From Nocardioides sp. zg-1230 (GTDB lineage: Bacteria > Actinomycetota > Actinomycetes > Propionibacteriales > Nocardioidaceae), in NCBI RefSeq assembly GCF_013155335.1, contig NZ_JABJQZ010000002.1, forward strand, positions 620,001 to 684,000: a DNA stretch of 64,000 nucleotides. Direction: 5' to 3'. Shown piece after piece: positions 54,401-63,008 of the stretch. Made by a program: the position numbers and the translations under genes. Position 1 is the first letter of the stretch; each line of letters opens with the position of its first letter. The notes below the pieces were generated by a model that worked only from the letters and a program-made list of their open reading frames with translations, did not search any database and was not told the origin of the DNA.

Positions 54401-57400
54401 TCCGCGGCGAGGTTGCGGTCGCGGCCCGACGTCGTGCGCCCCTCGGGAGCCGATGTCGTGGCGTTGATCCAGCCGTAGGTCAGGCCGCCCTGGTCGGTGA
54501 GGGTCCTCGCCCCGTACGCCTGTCCGAAGTCACGCAGGTAGCCGGTCGGCACCGGCGCGGCCTCGCTCTGGAAGTTGACCCGGATGCCCTGGCCCGGGGG
54601 CTGGGTGCCACCGGCGGGCTCGACGTTGCGCACGATGAAGACCACGTCGTTGTAGTCGAAGCCGGAGGTGTGCTCCTCGGTCGCGACGACGTAGGCGTGC
54701 GGGACGCGCTGTGCACCCTCGACGAGCGGGTAGACGCGGACGTGGTTGCCGATCGCGCCGCTGAACGTGTTGAGCGAGTCCTGGCTGTGCACCAGGCGGT
54801 TGGCGAAGAAGGGCCAGCGCGAGACGAAACCGAACGTCGCCTGGCCGGGGTCGAACTGCAGCGCCCCGGTCGTGGTCGGCGTCAGAGTCTGCCCGTTGGA
54901 GGCGGGCGAGTTCGACACCGAGAACAGCGGTTGCCGGTCGGCGGGCGCGGCGTCGTCGTACCACGAGACCTCGGTCACCGGGTTGGTGTCGGTGGGTCCG
55001 AAGACCGAGATCGGCTCGACCGTGACGGGGCCGTCGGCGAAGCGGGTGAAGGTCTCCACGTCGATGCTGTCGCCGAGGGTGGGGGAGACGCGCTCGCTCG
55101 AGCTGGAGTGGATCTCGTTGGAGGTGTCGTTGTCGTCCCCGGTGTCGATGCCGAGCTCCCACGCGTCGAAGACGTACTGCAGGGAGGGCTCCGCCGAGCC
55201 GCCGAGGCCGTCGGTGCCGAGGCCGCGCAGCGAGACGGACGGCGCGCTGCCGGCGCTGAGGGACAAGCCCAGGGAGGCGGGTGCGACGCCCTCGCTGCTC
55301 GGGTCGAAGCCGATCTGGACGGTCATGGAGGCTCCCGGCGCGAGCGTGGCCGGCAGCGGAGTGCTGGTGGTCCGGGAGTACGCCGCCGCGCCGGCGCCGC
55401 TGACGTCGGCCGCGGTCACCGTGGTGGCCTCGCTCCCGTCGTTGGTCACCCTCACGGTCCCGAGGGTCCGCGAGCCGGCCGAGGTCACCTGGTTGCCCAC
55501 CAGACGACGGGTGCTCAGCGAGACGTCCGCCCCGCCCTGGCCGTCGGGCACCCGCAGCAGGTAGAGCCGCGGCTGACCGCTGCTCTGGTCGTAGGAGTTG
55601 ACGTAGAGGTTGCCGGTGTCGAGGTCCTCGACGATGTCCAGCGGGTCGTCGAAGCCGGAGAAGCCGCCGATCGTGGATCCGGCCTGGCCCCCCTCGACCT
55701 GGCCGTTGTCAGCGGCCTCGAGCGTGAAGACGTCGTCGAAGTTGGAGAACCGCACGACCATCAGACGACCCTTGAGTTTGCCCCCGAACGTGTTGGAGCG
55801 GTACTCGATGATGCCGTTGGGTGACTTGTTGAACTCGAAGTCGTAGGCCCACCCGCGGTAGTTGCGGTCGGGCGCCACCGAGGCGGCGTACTTCGAGCCG
55901 CCCGAGCCGGCGCCCTCGGGGTTTCCGCCGTTGTTGAGGACCCACTCGCAGCGCGAGGGGTTGGGGTGGCCGTAGTAGCCGCCGGCGTCGACGTCGAAGA
56001 GGAAGTCACGCTGGGTGTTGTGGTTGGTCACCGCCGGGACGCTCGGTGAGGTGTAGGGCGTTCCGTCGATGCGTCGCGTCGCGCACTCGGACGTGACGTC
56101 GCCTCCGGGGACCTGGCCGGTTCGGGTGAGGGTGCCGCCGCTGGCGGTGACGCCCGGGCTGTTGCCGCCGCTTGCGGTGCCGTTGGTCGGCACGTAGAGG
56201 CTGCCGTTGGAGGCGTGCACGAGGTCATAGGCGTTGCGGATGCCCGTGGCGTAGATCTTCAGCGGCGCACCATTGGCGAAGGGGTCGTAGGAGCCGCCCT
56301 TGTCGACGGTCTGGACGTCGACCGGTCCGGAGGCCTGCACCCGTTGCCAGGTGGCTGCCGGGTCGAAGGTGAGCATGGCTGCGGTCAGCAGCGTCTCGCC
56401 CCGGTTGCCCCATGCGCCGTCGGGATCTCCCGCGGCTTGGTTGGAGCCCTGGAGGAAGTAGAGCTGCCCGCCGGGGCCGTAGGAGATCGAGTTGGACAGG
56501 TGGTCCTTCTGCGAGCGGGGGAGGTTGACGAAGACGTCGGACACCACGGGGTTGGACACCCCGCCCGAGAAGTCGACGCGGCTGAGCTTGGATCCGAACG
56601 CCTGCGATTCGTTCCCGATGTTGGCCGTCGCGTGGGTCACCCACGCCACGCTGGGGTCGGTGCGGTCGAAGACGAGCCCGACCGCAGCGCGGCCCAGGAA
56701 GGCGTTGATCGGCTGCTCGGCACCGAGCGTCCCGTCCGCGTTGATCGGGTAGCGGAACATGCCCTGCCCGATGGTGGTGGCCCACAGGTGACCCTGGTGG
56801 ACGACCAGCGAGGCGAAGTACTTGCCGTTCTTGCCGAGGTCGACCTTCTGGAAGTCCACGCCGGTGACCGGGTCGAAGGTGCCGTCGGGCGGCTCCACCT
56901 CACCGGTGCCCGTGGTGAAGAGGGACCGGAACGGGACGAACGTGCGACCGCGGGTGTCCTTCACCCCGTCGACGACGAAGCGGTAGGTCGTGCTGGGCTT
57001 GAGGTCGCCGGTCTGTTGGAAGTTGATCGAGTCCCCGCCACCGGTGGTGTTGCGGTTGCCCCCGACCTCGACGTCGGGCGCGCTGCCCGGGACGACCTCG
57101 AAGAGCCGCACGCTGTCCGCGGTGACCGTCGCCGGGTCGACCGGACCAGGCTCGGCGCTCGTGCCGACCAGGTGCACGTCGCTCGCGACACCCTCGCCCA
57201 GCGGCGCGCCGAGCGACCGGTTGGCCGGGCGTGCCTGCACGACGAACGGCAGGGGGTCGGCCGTGGTCGTGCTGGCCGAGCGGATCTCGACGTAGGCGAG
57301 CTTCGTGTTGGTGCCACCGGTGGCGTTGATCGTCAGCTCGCCGTCGACCACCCCGACGCGCGTGGTGGCGGTCTCGAACTCGGCGGAGGCAGTGCCGGTG

Positions 57401-60400
57401 AACCCCTCGACCAGCGCGGAGTTCTCGACGTTGACCGCGTGGAGACTGTCATAGCTCGTGGCCCCCGGCTGGTCGCCGACCGCGACCGTCACGTCGTACG
57501 TCCCGTTGTCGACCGCGAACTGCCAGTCACCGTCCTGGCACACGTTGGGCGGGCAAGCGGCGTTGGGCACGTCGGCGAACTGCATGTGGATGATGGAGTC
57601 GAGCCGCGGGTCCACGCCGGTCCGTCCGCGCACCCGGCCGTTCCCGACGAGCGAGAGCGCCTCCTCGCTGTTCTCCTTGACCCAGCCGAAGACGTGCTCG
57701 CCGCCACCCTGCTGGGCGCCGGTGCGCTGGCCGTAGGCCTGGCCGTAGTCCTTCAGGTAGCCGGCGACCGGCGTGCCGGCCTCGGAGGTGAAGTCGACCT
57801 TGACGTCGAGCGGGGTGAACGGCTCCACCACCCCACCGATGAGCTCGGCGGAGAAGTCGGCGAAGGACACCACGACCTGGTCGGTGGCTGCGGCTGCGCG
57901 CTTGGTGGCGTACAGGCCACCGAAGCTGACCGGTCCACCCGTCCCGGAGGGCAGGTCGGCACCGGCCAGGAACGCCTCTGGCACGGGCAGCTGGGTCGAG
58001 CCGTCGGTGTTGGCCGCGTCCGTCAGGACCGTCGGCTGGCCGTCACCCACGGCGTAGGAGCCGCGCACCACCGGCTGCGCGCCGGAGCCGTCGACCTGCA
58101 GGACCAGGCGCACGCGCTGACCGCTCGGGAAGGGGGTCGAGTTGAGCTCGTAGGTGGTGGCCGGCTGCGCGATCCCGCCGACCTCCTTGAGCAGCTGCAC
58201 CTTGTTGGTCGTCGCTGTGATCCGCACCACGGCCAGCTTGACGTAGTTGTCCTCGTCGAGGCCGAACCACAGTCCGCCCTGCTGGCTCTGCGTGCTGGTC
58301 GTCGCTCCGGTGCTCGGGAAGGTCGGGTCGACCACGGTCGTCGCGAGCTCGTAGCCGGCGGTGCCGCCCGCGAGGCCGACACCCAGGGTGTTGAGCTGCG
58401 AGTTGGTGCCGGCGCTGTCGGCCGGACGCCGGTAGGCGATGCCCTTGGTCGCGGTGATCCGCAGGTTGCCGGCCGACTGCGCGAGCAGGCCGGGCTCGAA
58501 GCCGGGTACGTCGGGCGTGCTGGGCGTCGTCGGGGCGGGAGCCTGGTCCACGTTGCCGCGGGTCGACGGGTCGTCCACGATCGTGAAACCGGTGCCGGCC
58601 AGGCCGCTCTGCGAGCTGTCGAAGTCGAGCACGTATGGGGTGTCGACCCGCACCGTGGAGCAGGGCTCCGTGGTGATCGGGAGGCAGGGTGCGCCGGGCT
58701 CCGCGACGGTGATCCGGATGGTCCGGGTGCCGGTCGATCGACCGTCCGAGGCGGTCACGACAACGTCGTACGGGCTTGCGCTCGACGTGCCGACGGCCGG
58801 CGTGCCCGCCAGGGTGGCCGTGCCGTCACCGTTGTCGGTGAGGGCGAGGCCCTCGACGTCGAGGTCCGAGGTGATGGTCACCTCGTCACCCTCGGCGTCG
58901 GTCGCGGTGACGGTGACCGGGTCGAGAGCCACACCCTCGACGGCCGCGACGTCGCCGACCGGTGCGATCACCGGTGCCGTGTTGGGGACCTCGTGCGCCT
59001 GGGCCGAGAAGTCGCCGAACGTCACGGGCGTCACGTCGCCGACGGCGGCGTTGCGCTTGGTGGCGAACAACCCGGCGAAGGACTGGGCCGCATCGCCGCC
59101 GACCGCCGTGCCGTCCAGGAAGGACTGCGGCGCGGCGACCGCATCGGTGTCGACGGTGTTGGTCGGGTCGACGAGCAGCGTGCGCGTGCCGGCACCGACG
59201 GTGTAGAAGAGCTGGGCCTGCCCGCCGGAGCCCGCCGTGTCCACGACCTGCAGCTCGAGACGGACGTCCTGCCCGCTCGGGAACGCCGCGCTGTTCAGCT
59301 CGAACTCGGTGCCCGGGGTGGCGACACCGCCCACCTCGCGCAGCAGCTGGACCTTGTTGGTGGTCGCGGAGACCCGGGACACCACGGCTTTGACGTAGTC
59401 GTCCTCGCCGAGGCCGAACCACAGCCCGCCCTGCTGGGCGCCGTTCGTGCTCCCCGGGAAGGTCGGCGCCACGATCGTGGTGGTGAGGTCGTAGCCGGTC
59501 GCGGAGCCACGCACGCCGACGCCGAGGGCGTTCAGCTGCGCGTTGGGCGCGGTCGCCGCCGGGCTCTGCCCGGGCGCGCGGTACATGATGCCCTTGGTGG
59601 AGGTGATCGTGAGCTGCTCGTCGCCGGCCGTGAGCAGACCGGGCTCGAAGCCGGGGGCGTCGGCGTACGTCGGGGTGGCGGGGGCCGGCGCCTGGTCGAC
59701 GCCCAAGCGCAGCGACGGCGGGTCGACCATCGTGAAACCGGTGTCGTCGAGACCGCCCTCGTCGCCGGTGAAGGCGAGCGAGAAGGGCAGGTCGACGGCG
59801 AGGTCGGCACACTCGAGTGTGGACCGCTTAGGGCACGGGGTGGCCGGTGCGGCCGCCACCACGACCTCGAAGGTGGCAGTGTCCTCGCCACCGTTGCCGT
59901 CGGTGACGCTCACGGTGACCGTGGACGTGCCCTCCTCGGTCGGCGTGCCGGTGAGTGCGACGCCGGTGGTGGTGCCGGTGCCGGTCATCCCGGCCGGCAG
60001 GCCTGTGACGGTGCGGGTGAGCTCGTCCCCCTCTTCGTCCGTGGCGGGCACGAGCACGATGGTGTCCACGGCTTCGCCCACGGTCGCCTCGACCCTGGCC
60101 GGGGTCGGGTCGCCGGCCACGGGAGCGTCGTTGACCTCCTCGACGGTGATGGCGAAGGTGTCGCTCGCCTCGGCGCCGTCGGAGTCCTCCGCGGTGACGG
60201 TCACCGAGAAGGTGCCGCCGACGGTGGGGGTGCCGCCGACGACACCGGCCTCGGCGTCGAAGGACAAGCCGGCGGGCAGGCCCTCGACGGTGACGACGGG
60301 CTCGCCGTCCTCCTCGTCGGTCGCGGTCACCGCGACCGGGTCGACCGCCTCGCCCTCGACCGCGGTCACGTCGTCGAGCGGCGCGAGCACCGGTGCGTCG

Positions 60401-62772
60401 TTGACGGGGGTGACGGTGATGGTGAGGGTCTCGGCCGAGGAGAGGCTGCCGTCGCTCGCGGTCACGGTGACCGGGAAGCTGCCGGACCGCTCCGGGGTGC
60501 CGACGACCCGGCTGCCGTCGAGGCGGACCCCGGCCGGCAGGCCGGAGGCGGTCAGCGTGACGGGGTCACCCTCAGGGTCGGTGGCCTCTACGGTGATCGG
60601 CTTGATCGCCTGGTCCTCGTCGGTGCTCACGTCGGGCAGCGCCGTGATGACCGGCGCCTCGTCGACGTCGGTCACCGTCACGGCCACGGTGGCCTCGTTG
60701 CTGAGCAGGCCCGCGCTGGCGCGCACCGTGAGGTCATAGGCCTTGACGTCCTCGAAGTCGACCGGGGCGGCCAGGGTGAGCTCCCCGGTGGCCGCGTCGA
60801 GCGTGAACCGGCCGGCGCCGTTGCCCGCCGTGATGGAGTAGGAGACGGTGTCGTCGTCGGGGTCAGTGGCCTCGACCGTGCCGACGATGGCGCCGGCGGC
60901 GGCCGACTCGGAGACCTCGAGCTGCTGGTCGTCGATCACGGGAGCGCGGTCGTCGCGCGGCGTCACGTTGACCGTGATGGTCGCGTCGACGCCGGTCCGG
61001 CCGGGGGCGTCCTTGACGGTGGCGGTGAAGGTCCTCACGCCCGCGGAGGCGGTCGCCGCGTCGCTCTTCACGGTCACGGTGCCGTCAGCAGCAACAGCGA
61101 AGTCAGCGTCTGCGCTGGAGAAGGCGAGCGTCGCCGTCTCCTCGTCGGAGGCCGTCAGCGTGCCGACGCGTCCTCCGACAGCCGTGCCCTGACCGACGGT
61201 GAGAGTCTGGTCCGGCATCACCGGCGCGTCGTCGACCTCGGTGGCGGTGACGGTGAACGTCGTCGCCGCCGGCGTCGAGGTGCCGTCGGTGGCCGACACC
61301 GTCACCGTGGCCTTGCCGGCGCGGGTCGGGGTTCCGGCGACCCGGCCGGCGTCGTACGTCAGGCCGCTGGGCAAACCGGTCACGGTGATCGTGACGTCCT
61401 CGCTTTCGGGGTCGGTGGCAGCGAGAGCGATCGGGCTGATCGGCTGGTCCTCGGGGGTCGTGACGTCCTCGACGCCGTCGATGACCGGGGACTCGTCGAC
61501 GTCGGTGACGGCGATGGAGACGGTGGCTGTGTCGCTGAGCCGCCCGTCGCTCGCGCGGACGACCACGGTGCGGGTGGAGCCGGCCTCGTGGTCCAGCGGT
61601 GCCGTCGTGGTGACGACACCGGTCGCGGGGTCGATGGCGAAGCCGTCGCCTGCCACGCTCCACGTCAGTCGGTCCCCGTCCGGGTCGTCGCCGACGACCG
61701 TGCCGACGCGGGCGCCGGCCGGGCCCTCGGCGACCTGCATGGACGCGTCGTCCACGACGGGGGCCCGGTTGTCCGGCGCCGGCTCGCGAACGACGCCCAG
61801 GGCGAGCACCTCCCAAGCCGAGGTGTCGAGGCCGTCGTCGGTCCGGAAGCGGGGGGCGTAGGCGCCGACCGAGCCCGCGGGCGGCGTCCCGGAGACGACG
61901 CCGGTGGCGCGGTCGAGCTCGAGCCACGCAGGCAGGGTCGACGCGTCCGCGCGGTAGGAGACCGGCTCGGGCGCGCCGTCGGGGTCCGCGCCGACGAGCT
62001 GGACGCTCAGGGCGCTCCCAATGGTTGCGGCGCGCGCACCGGGGGCGGTGAGGGTGGGTGCCTGGTTGCGCACGGTGAGCCGGTAGGAGACCGAGGCGAC
62101 GGCCAGGCCGTCGGAGACCTGGCTGGTGACCTGCCACCCCATCCCCACCGCGGAGGAGGGCACCGTCCCGGTGACGGCGCCGGTGGCGGGCGACGCTGCC
62201 AACCAGGCGGGGCTGCCCGCCGGCGTGCGCCCGGTGAGGGGGGCGAACGTGGTGACCCACGTGAGCTCGCGCGGGCCGCCGTCACGGTCGGTGGCCGACG
62301 GGGTGACGCGCACCGGGGCGCCGGCGGTCGCGACGACGTCGGCGACCGGAGCCACCACGGGAGCGCCGTTGCGCCGGACCCGGACGGTGAATCGCTCGCG
62401 GTCGGACCGGCGTCCGTCGGTGACGGTCAGCACGACGCGGTAGCGGCGCCCCTCGGCGGACTCGGGTGCGCGTCCCTTGAGGACGCCGGTGCGCTTGCTG
62501 AACCTGGCCCAACGCGGCTTGCCCGCGACCCTGAACCGCAGGCGCCGCTCCGGACCGTCGGGGTCGGTGGCGCGCGGCCGGACCACCAGGCGCTCCCCGA
62601 TGACGAGGTTCGCGTTGCCGATGGAGGCCAGGCGCGGGGCCTTCGGACCCGACGGCGCTGCGGCGACCGGGCCGAGGCCGGTCAGGACCAGGACGGCCAA
62701 GAGCAGCGCCGTCAGCGCGGTGCGCTGGGTCCGGGTCGAGCAGGCACGGTTGGAACGGTTGTTCTGCGACAC
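51499..62772 (-). CDS. Giant secreted multidomain protein: Ig/cadherin-like repeats, lectin-like modules, beta-propeller and malectin
   Basis: One uninterrupted frame of 3757 residues. It has a signal peptide (TALTALLLAVLVLTGLGPVAAA) and about ten putative-Ig/cadherin-like repeats with TDPDGD, GTP and TVTVTDVDE motifs (about 40-975). Two copies of a lectin-like module follow (about 979-1262 and 1369-1647, both with QQGGLWFGL-DEDxYVK and TTNKVQLL-EVGG), with an Ig repeat between. Then come a malectin-like module (1650-1835), an SbsA-type Ig (1838-1955), and a six-bladed-type glucose/sorbosone-dehydrogenase-like propeller (1965-2420). The C-terminal third holds a choice-of-anchor-D domain, a DUF4114-like module (YDDxAxFxYNDVVF-type end), two more malectin-like modules, FN3 (about 3500-3595) and a terminal malectin (3595-3757). 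No LPxTG or membrane anchor is seen, so it is probably released or polysaccharide-bound. GTG 62772 is preferred; GTG 62820 adds 16 residues before the signal. Confidence 0.85.
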   Translation of the reverse strand: MSQNNRSNRACSTRTQRTALTALLLAVLVLTGLGPVAAAPSGPKAPRLASIGNANLVIGERLVVRPRATDPDGPERRLRFRVAGKPRWARFSKRTGVLKGRAPESAEGRRYRVVLTVTDGRRSDRERFTVRVRRNGAPVVAPVADVVATAGAPVRVTPSATDRDGGPRELTWVTTFAPLTGRTPAGSPAWLAASPATGAVTGTVPSSAVGMGWQVTSQVSDGLAVASVSYRLTVRNQAPTLTAPGARAATIGSALSVQLVGADPDGAPEPVSYRADASTLPAWLELDRATGVVSGTPPAGSVGAYAPRFRTDDGLDTSAWEVLALGVVREPAPDNRAPVVDDASMQVAEGPAGARVGTVVGDDPDGDRLTWSVAGDGFAIDPATGVVTTTAPLDHEAGSTRTVVVRASDGRLSDTATVSIAVTDVDESPVIDGVEDVTTPEDQPISPIALAATDPESEDVTITVTGLPSGLTYDAGRVAGTPTRAGKATVTVSATDGTSTPAATTFTVTATEVDDAPVMPDQTLTVGQGTAVGGRVGTLTASDEETATLAFSSADADFAVAADGTVTVKSDAATASAGVRTFTATVKDAPGRTGVDATITVNVTPRDDRAPVIDDQQLEVSESAAAGAIVGTVEATDPDDDTVSYSITAGNGAGRFTLDAATGELTLAAPVDFEDVKAYDLTVRASAGLLSNEATVAVTVTDVDEAPVITALPDVSTDEDQAIKPITVEATDPEGDPVTLTASGLPAGVRLDGSRVVGTPERSGSFPVTVTASDGSLSSAETLTITVTPVNDAPVLAPLDDVTAVEGEAVDPVAVTATDEEDGEPVVTVEGLPAGLSFDAEAGVVGGTPTVGGTFSVTVTAEDSDGAEASDTFAITVEEVNDAPVAGDPTPARVEATVGEAVDTIVLVPATDEEGDELTRTVTGLPAGMTGTGTTTGVALTGTPTEEGTSTVTVSVTDGNGGEDTATFEVVVAAAPATPCPKRSTLECADLAVDLPFSLAFTGDEGGLDDTGFTMVDPPSLRLGVDQAPAPATPTYADAPGFEPGLLTAGDEQLTITSTKGIMYRAPGQSPAATAPNAQLNALGVGVRGSATGYDLTTTIVAPTFPGSTNGAQQGGLWFGLGEDDYVKAVVSRVSATTNKVQLLREVGGVATPGTEFELNSAAFPSGQDVRLELQVVDTAGSGGQAQLFYTVGAGTRTLLVDPTNTVDTDAVAAPQSFLDGTAVGGDAAQSFAGLFATKRNAAVGDVTPVTFGDFSAQAHEVPNTAPVIAPVGDVAAVEGVALDPVTVTATDAEGDEVTITSDLDVEGLALTDNGDGTATLAGTPAVGTSSASPYDVVVTASDGRSTGTRTIRITVAEPGAPCLPITTEPCSTVRVDTPYVLDFDSSQSGLAGTGFTIVDDPSTRGNVDQAPAPTTPSTPDVPGFEPGLLAQSAGNLRITATKGIAYRRPADSAGTNSQLNTLGVGLAGGTAGYELATTVVDPTFPSTGATTSTQSQQGGLWFGLDEDNYVKLAVVRITATTNKVQLLKEVGGIAQPATTYELNSTPFPSGQRVRLVLQVDGSGAQPVVRGSYAVGDGQPTVLTDAANTDGSTQLPVPEAFLAGADLPSGTGGPVSFGGLYATKRAAAATDQVVVSFADFSAELIGGVVEPFTPLDVKVDFTSEAGTPVAGYLKDYGQAYGQRTGAQQGGGEHVFGWVKENSEEALSLVGNGRVRGRTGVDPRLDSIIHMQFADVPNAACPPNVCQDGDWQFAVDNGTYDVTVAVGDQPGATSYDSLHAVNVENSALVEGFTGTASAEFETATTRVGVVDGELTINATGGTNTKLAYVEIRSASTTTADPLPFVVQARPANRSLGAPLGEGVASDVHLVGTSAEPGPVDPATVTADSVRLFEVVPGSAPDVEVGGNRNTTGGGDSINFQQTGDLKPSTTYRFVVDGVKDTRGRTFVPFRSLFTTGTGEVEPPDGTFDPVTGVDFQKVDLGKNGKYFASLVVHQGHLWATTIGQGMFRYPINADGTLGAEQPINAFLGRAAVGLVFDRTDPSVAWVTHATANIGNESQAFGSKLSRVDFSGGVSNPVVSDVFVNLPRSQKDHLSNSISYGPGGQLYFLQGSNQAAGDPDGAWGNRGETLLTAAMLTFDPAATWQRVQASGPVDVQTVDKGGSYDPFANGAPLKIYATGIRNAYDLVHASNGSLYVPTNGTASGGNSPGVTASGGTLTRTGQVPGGDVTSECATRRIDGTPYTSPSVPAVTNHNTQRDFLFDVDAGGYYGHPNPSRCEWVLNNGGNPEGAGSGGSKYAASVAPDRNYRGWAYDFEFNKSPNGIIEYRSNTFGGKLKGRLMVVRFSNFDDVFTLEAADNGQVEGGQAGSTIGGFSGFDDPLDIVEDLDTGNLYVNSYDQSSGQPRLYLLRVPDGQGGADVSLSTRRLVGNQVTSAGSRTLGTVRVTNDGSEATTVTAADVSGAGAAAYSRTTSTPLPATLAPGASMTVQIGFDPSSEGVAPASLGLSLSAGSAPSVSLRGLGTDGLGGSAEPSLQYVFDAWELGIDTGDDNDTSNEIHSSSSERVSPTLGDSIDVETFTRFADGPVTVEPISVFGPTDTNPVTEVSWYDDAAPADRQPLFSVSNSPASNGQTLTPTTTGALQFDPGQATFGFVSRWPFFANRLVHSQDSLNTFSGAIGNHVRVYPLVEGAQRVPHAYVVATEEHTSGFDYNDVVFIVRNVEPAGGTQPPGQGIRVNFQSEAAPVPTGYLRDFGQAYGARTLTDQGGLTYGWINATTSAPEGRTTSGRDRNLAADQRLDTFMHMQYQQQSAPNCTANNCNTGTWELALADGTYQVTGALGDPATNADPEAHQVRIEGVPLLAAPHVPSGPAGSAGHHATGTQVVEVADGELTVDAVGGTNTKLDYLEITPVTSGGGGETVAQVSFQPASAPTPAGWSADTGELFTEARGYGWVRTEGGAAKTADTRVRTQDPDPLTSTLMIVDDTEVAGVVDGEWELALADGTYTVTASVGDPGYADSSHGLAAEGVPLVSGFVPSGAGDYRVATTTVEVADGRLTLASTGSNTKVQWVSVASGSEVDVIPPTVDLSVTGVSGAGGYVRSATVVADVTDRGGSGIEFVDWTLDGKDVTRPADDRLEVTGLGAHTVTVTATDAAGNDTTATRTLTIVDGSVAAIAIANQDAQRVNGTVVPGMAEDFLVMHHLNNKSTSTPSHANAVTHDTATLRISNTDPDDPLVVTGLALSAPLDPTPGLRTSTTNFTTPDTTLPLTVAPGASHDLRVRFGGAGSRGAYGATMTVTSNAANAPELPVQLRGYWQPQPEGGVEPTMTEVARVFGWTTSIGEPLEDAYSGPLQGDEVRSLLWKRLDPSRPVTARQLTALHGCCGETGDNIASPISGSHDGAWGQSFYPRVAQSGTAPATAPFQQGQANPGGSFPLTIAGYTSNKAPTSSDPANLGIRVWPVEIGGRTVPGAYIVGQDFVQNGCGGGSANCDYQDNVFLMTNIAPVASADTTAPAAAPTGVTATVTGSDVRVTWNEVAAADLGGYVVERQAAGATSWTRVNATPVAGLSLLDTAAPGNTQVSYRVLAVDTSQNASAPSATASVTTPPRAQAAVRINAGGPAVNTGGVAWGAQQYGTGGKTYTNAVAVAGTTDDVLYQSEYSTATGGIDYDIPVQNGTYTVRLHFAEIYFGAPGGGPGGTGRRVFDVAVEGQLRLDNYDIVADVGSATAVVKSYTVQVTDGKVDVDLDSVVDQAKISAIEVVPAG

Positions 62773-62996
62773 GACGAAATCCCCACGAGATCCCCCACGG
62801 AGGAGCCCCCTGCTCCTCACCGAGCCGTCATGTGACCACGATCGTCACGTCAGGCGACCCCTGACAACGTCGGAGACTTCCCGAAGATTTGACCGACCCG
62901 CACCCCTTCAGGCGGCGCACGGCAGCAGCCGGCCGGACCGCGGCCATGAGGCATCAGTCACACGCAGGGCCGGTGACTGGTGGGTAACCGTCGCCC

Positions 62997-63002
62997 TACT
63001 GT
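62997..63002 (+). promoter_or_regulatory. -10 element of a probable leaderless promoter (mutase gene)
   Basis: TACTGT ends six bases before ATG 63009, with GTGACT at 62972-62977 as a weak -35 and no ribosome binding site. Between 62773 and 62990 I see the unmarked promoter region of the giant gene and a short palindrome TCAGG-CGAC-CCTGA near 62850, but no gene. Confidence 0.45.
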
Positions 63003-63008
63003 GTCGCC

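Noticed and set aside
62772..62820. GTG 62820 as start of the giant protein
   Set aside because: It would put 16 additional residues before the charged n-region of the signal peptide and has no better ribosome binding site than GTG 62772.
56215..62835. Open frame of about 2200 codons on the plus strand opposite the giant gene
   Set aside because: It is a GC-rich antisense shadow: composition is Arg/Gly/His-rich without domains, and the minus-strand frame has a signal peptide and recognisable modules throughout.
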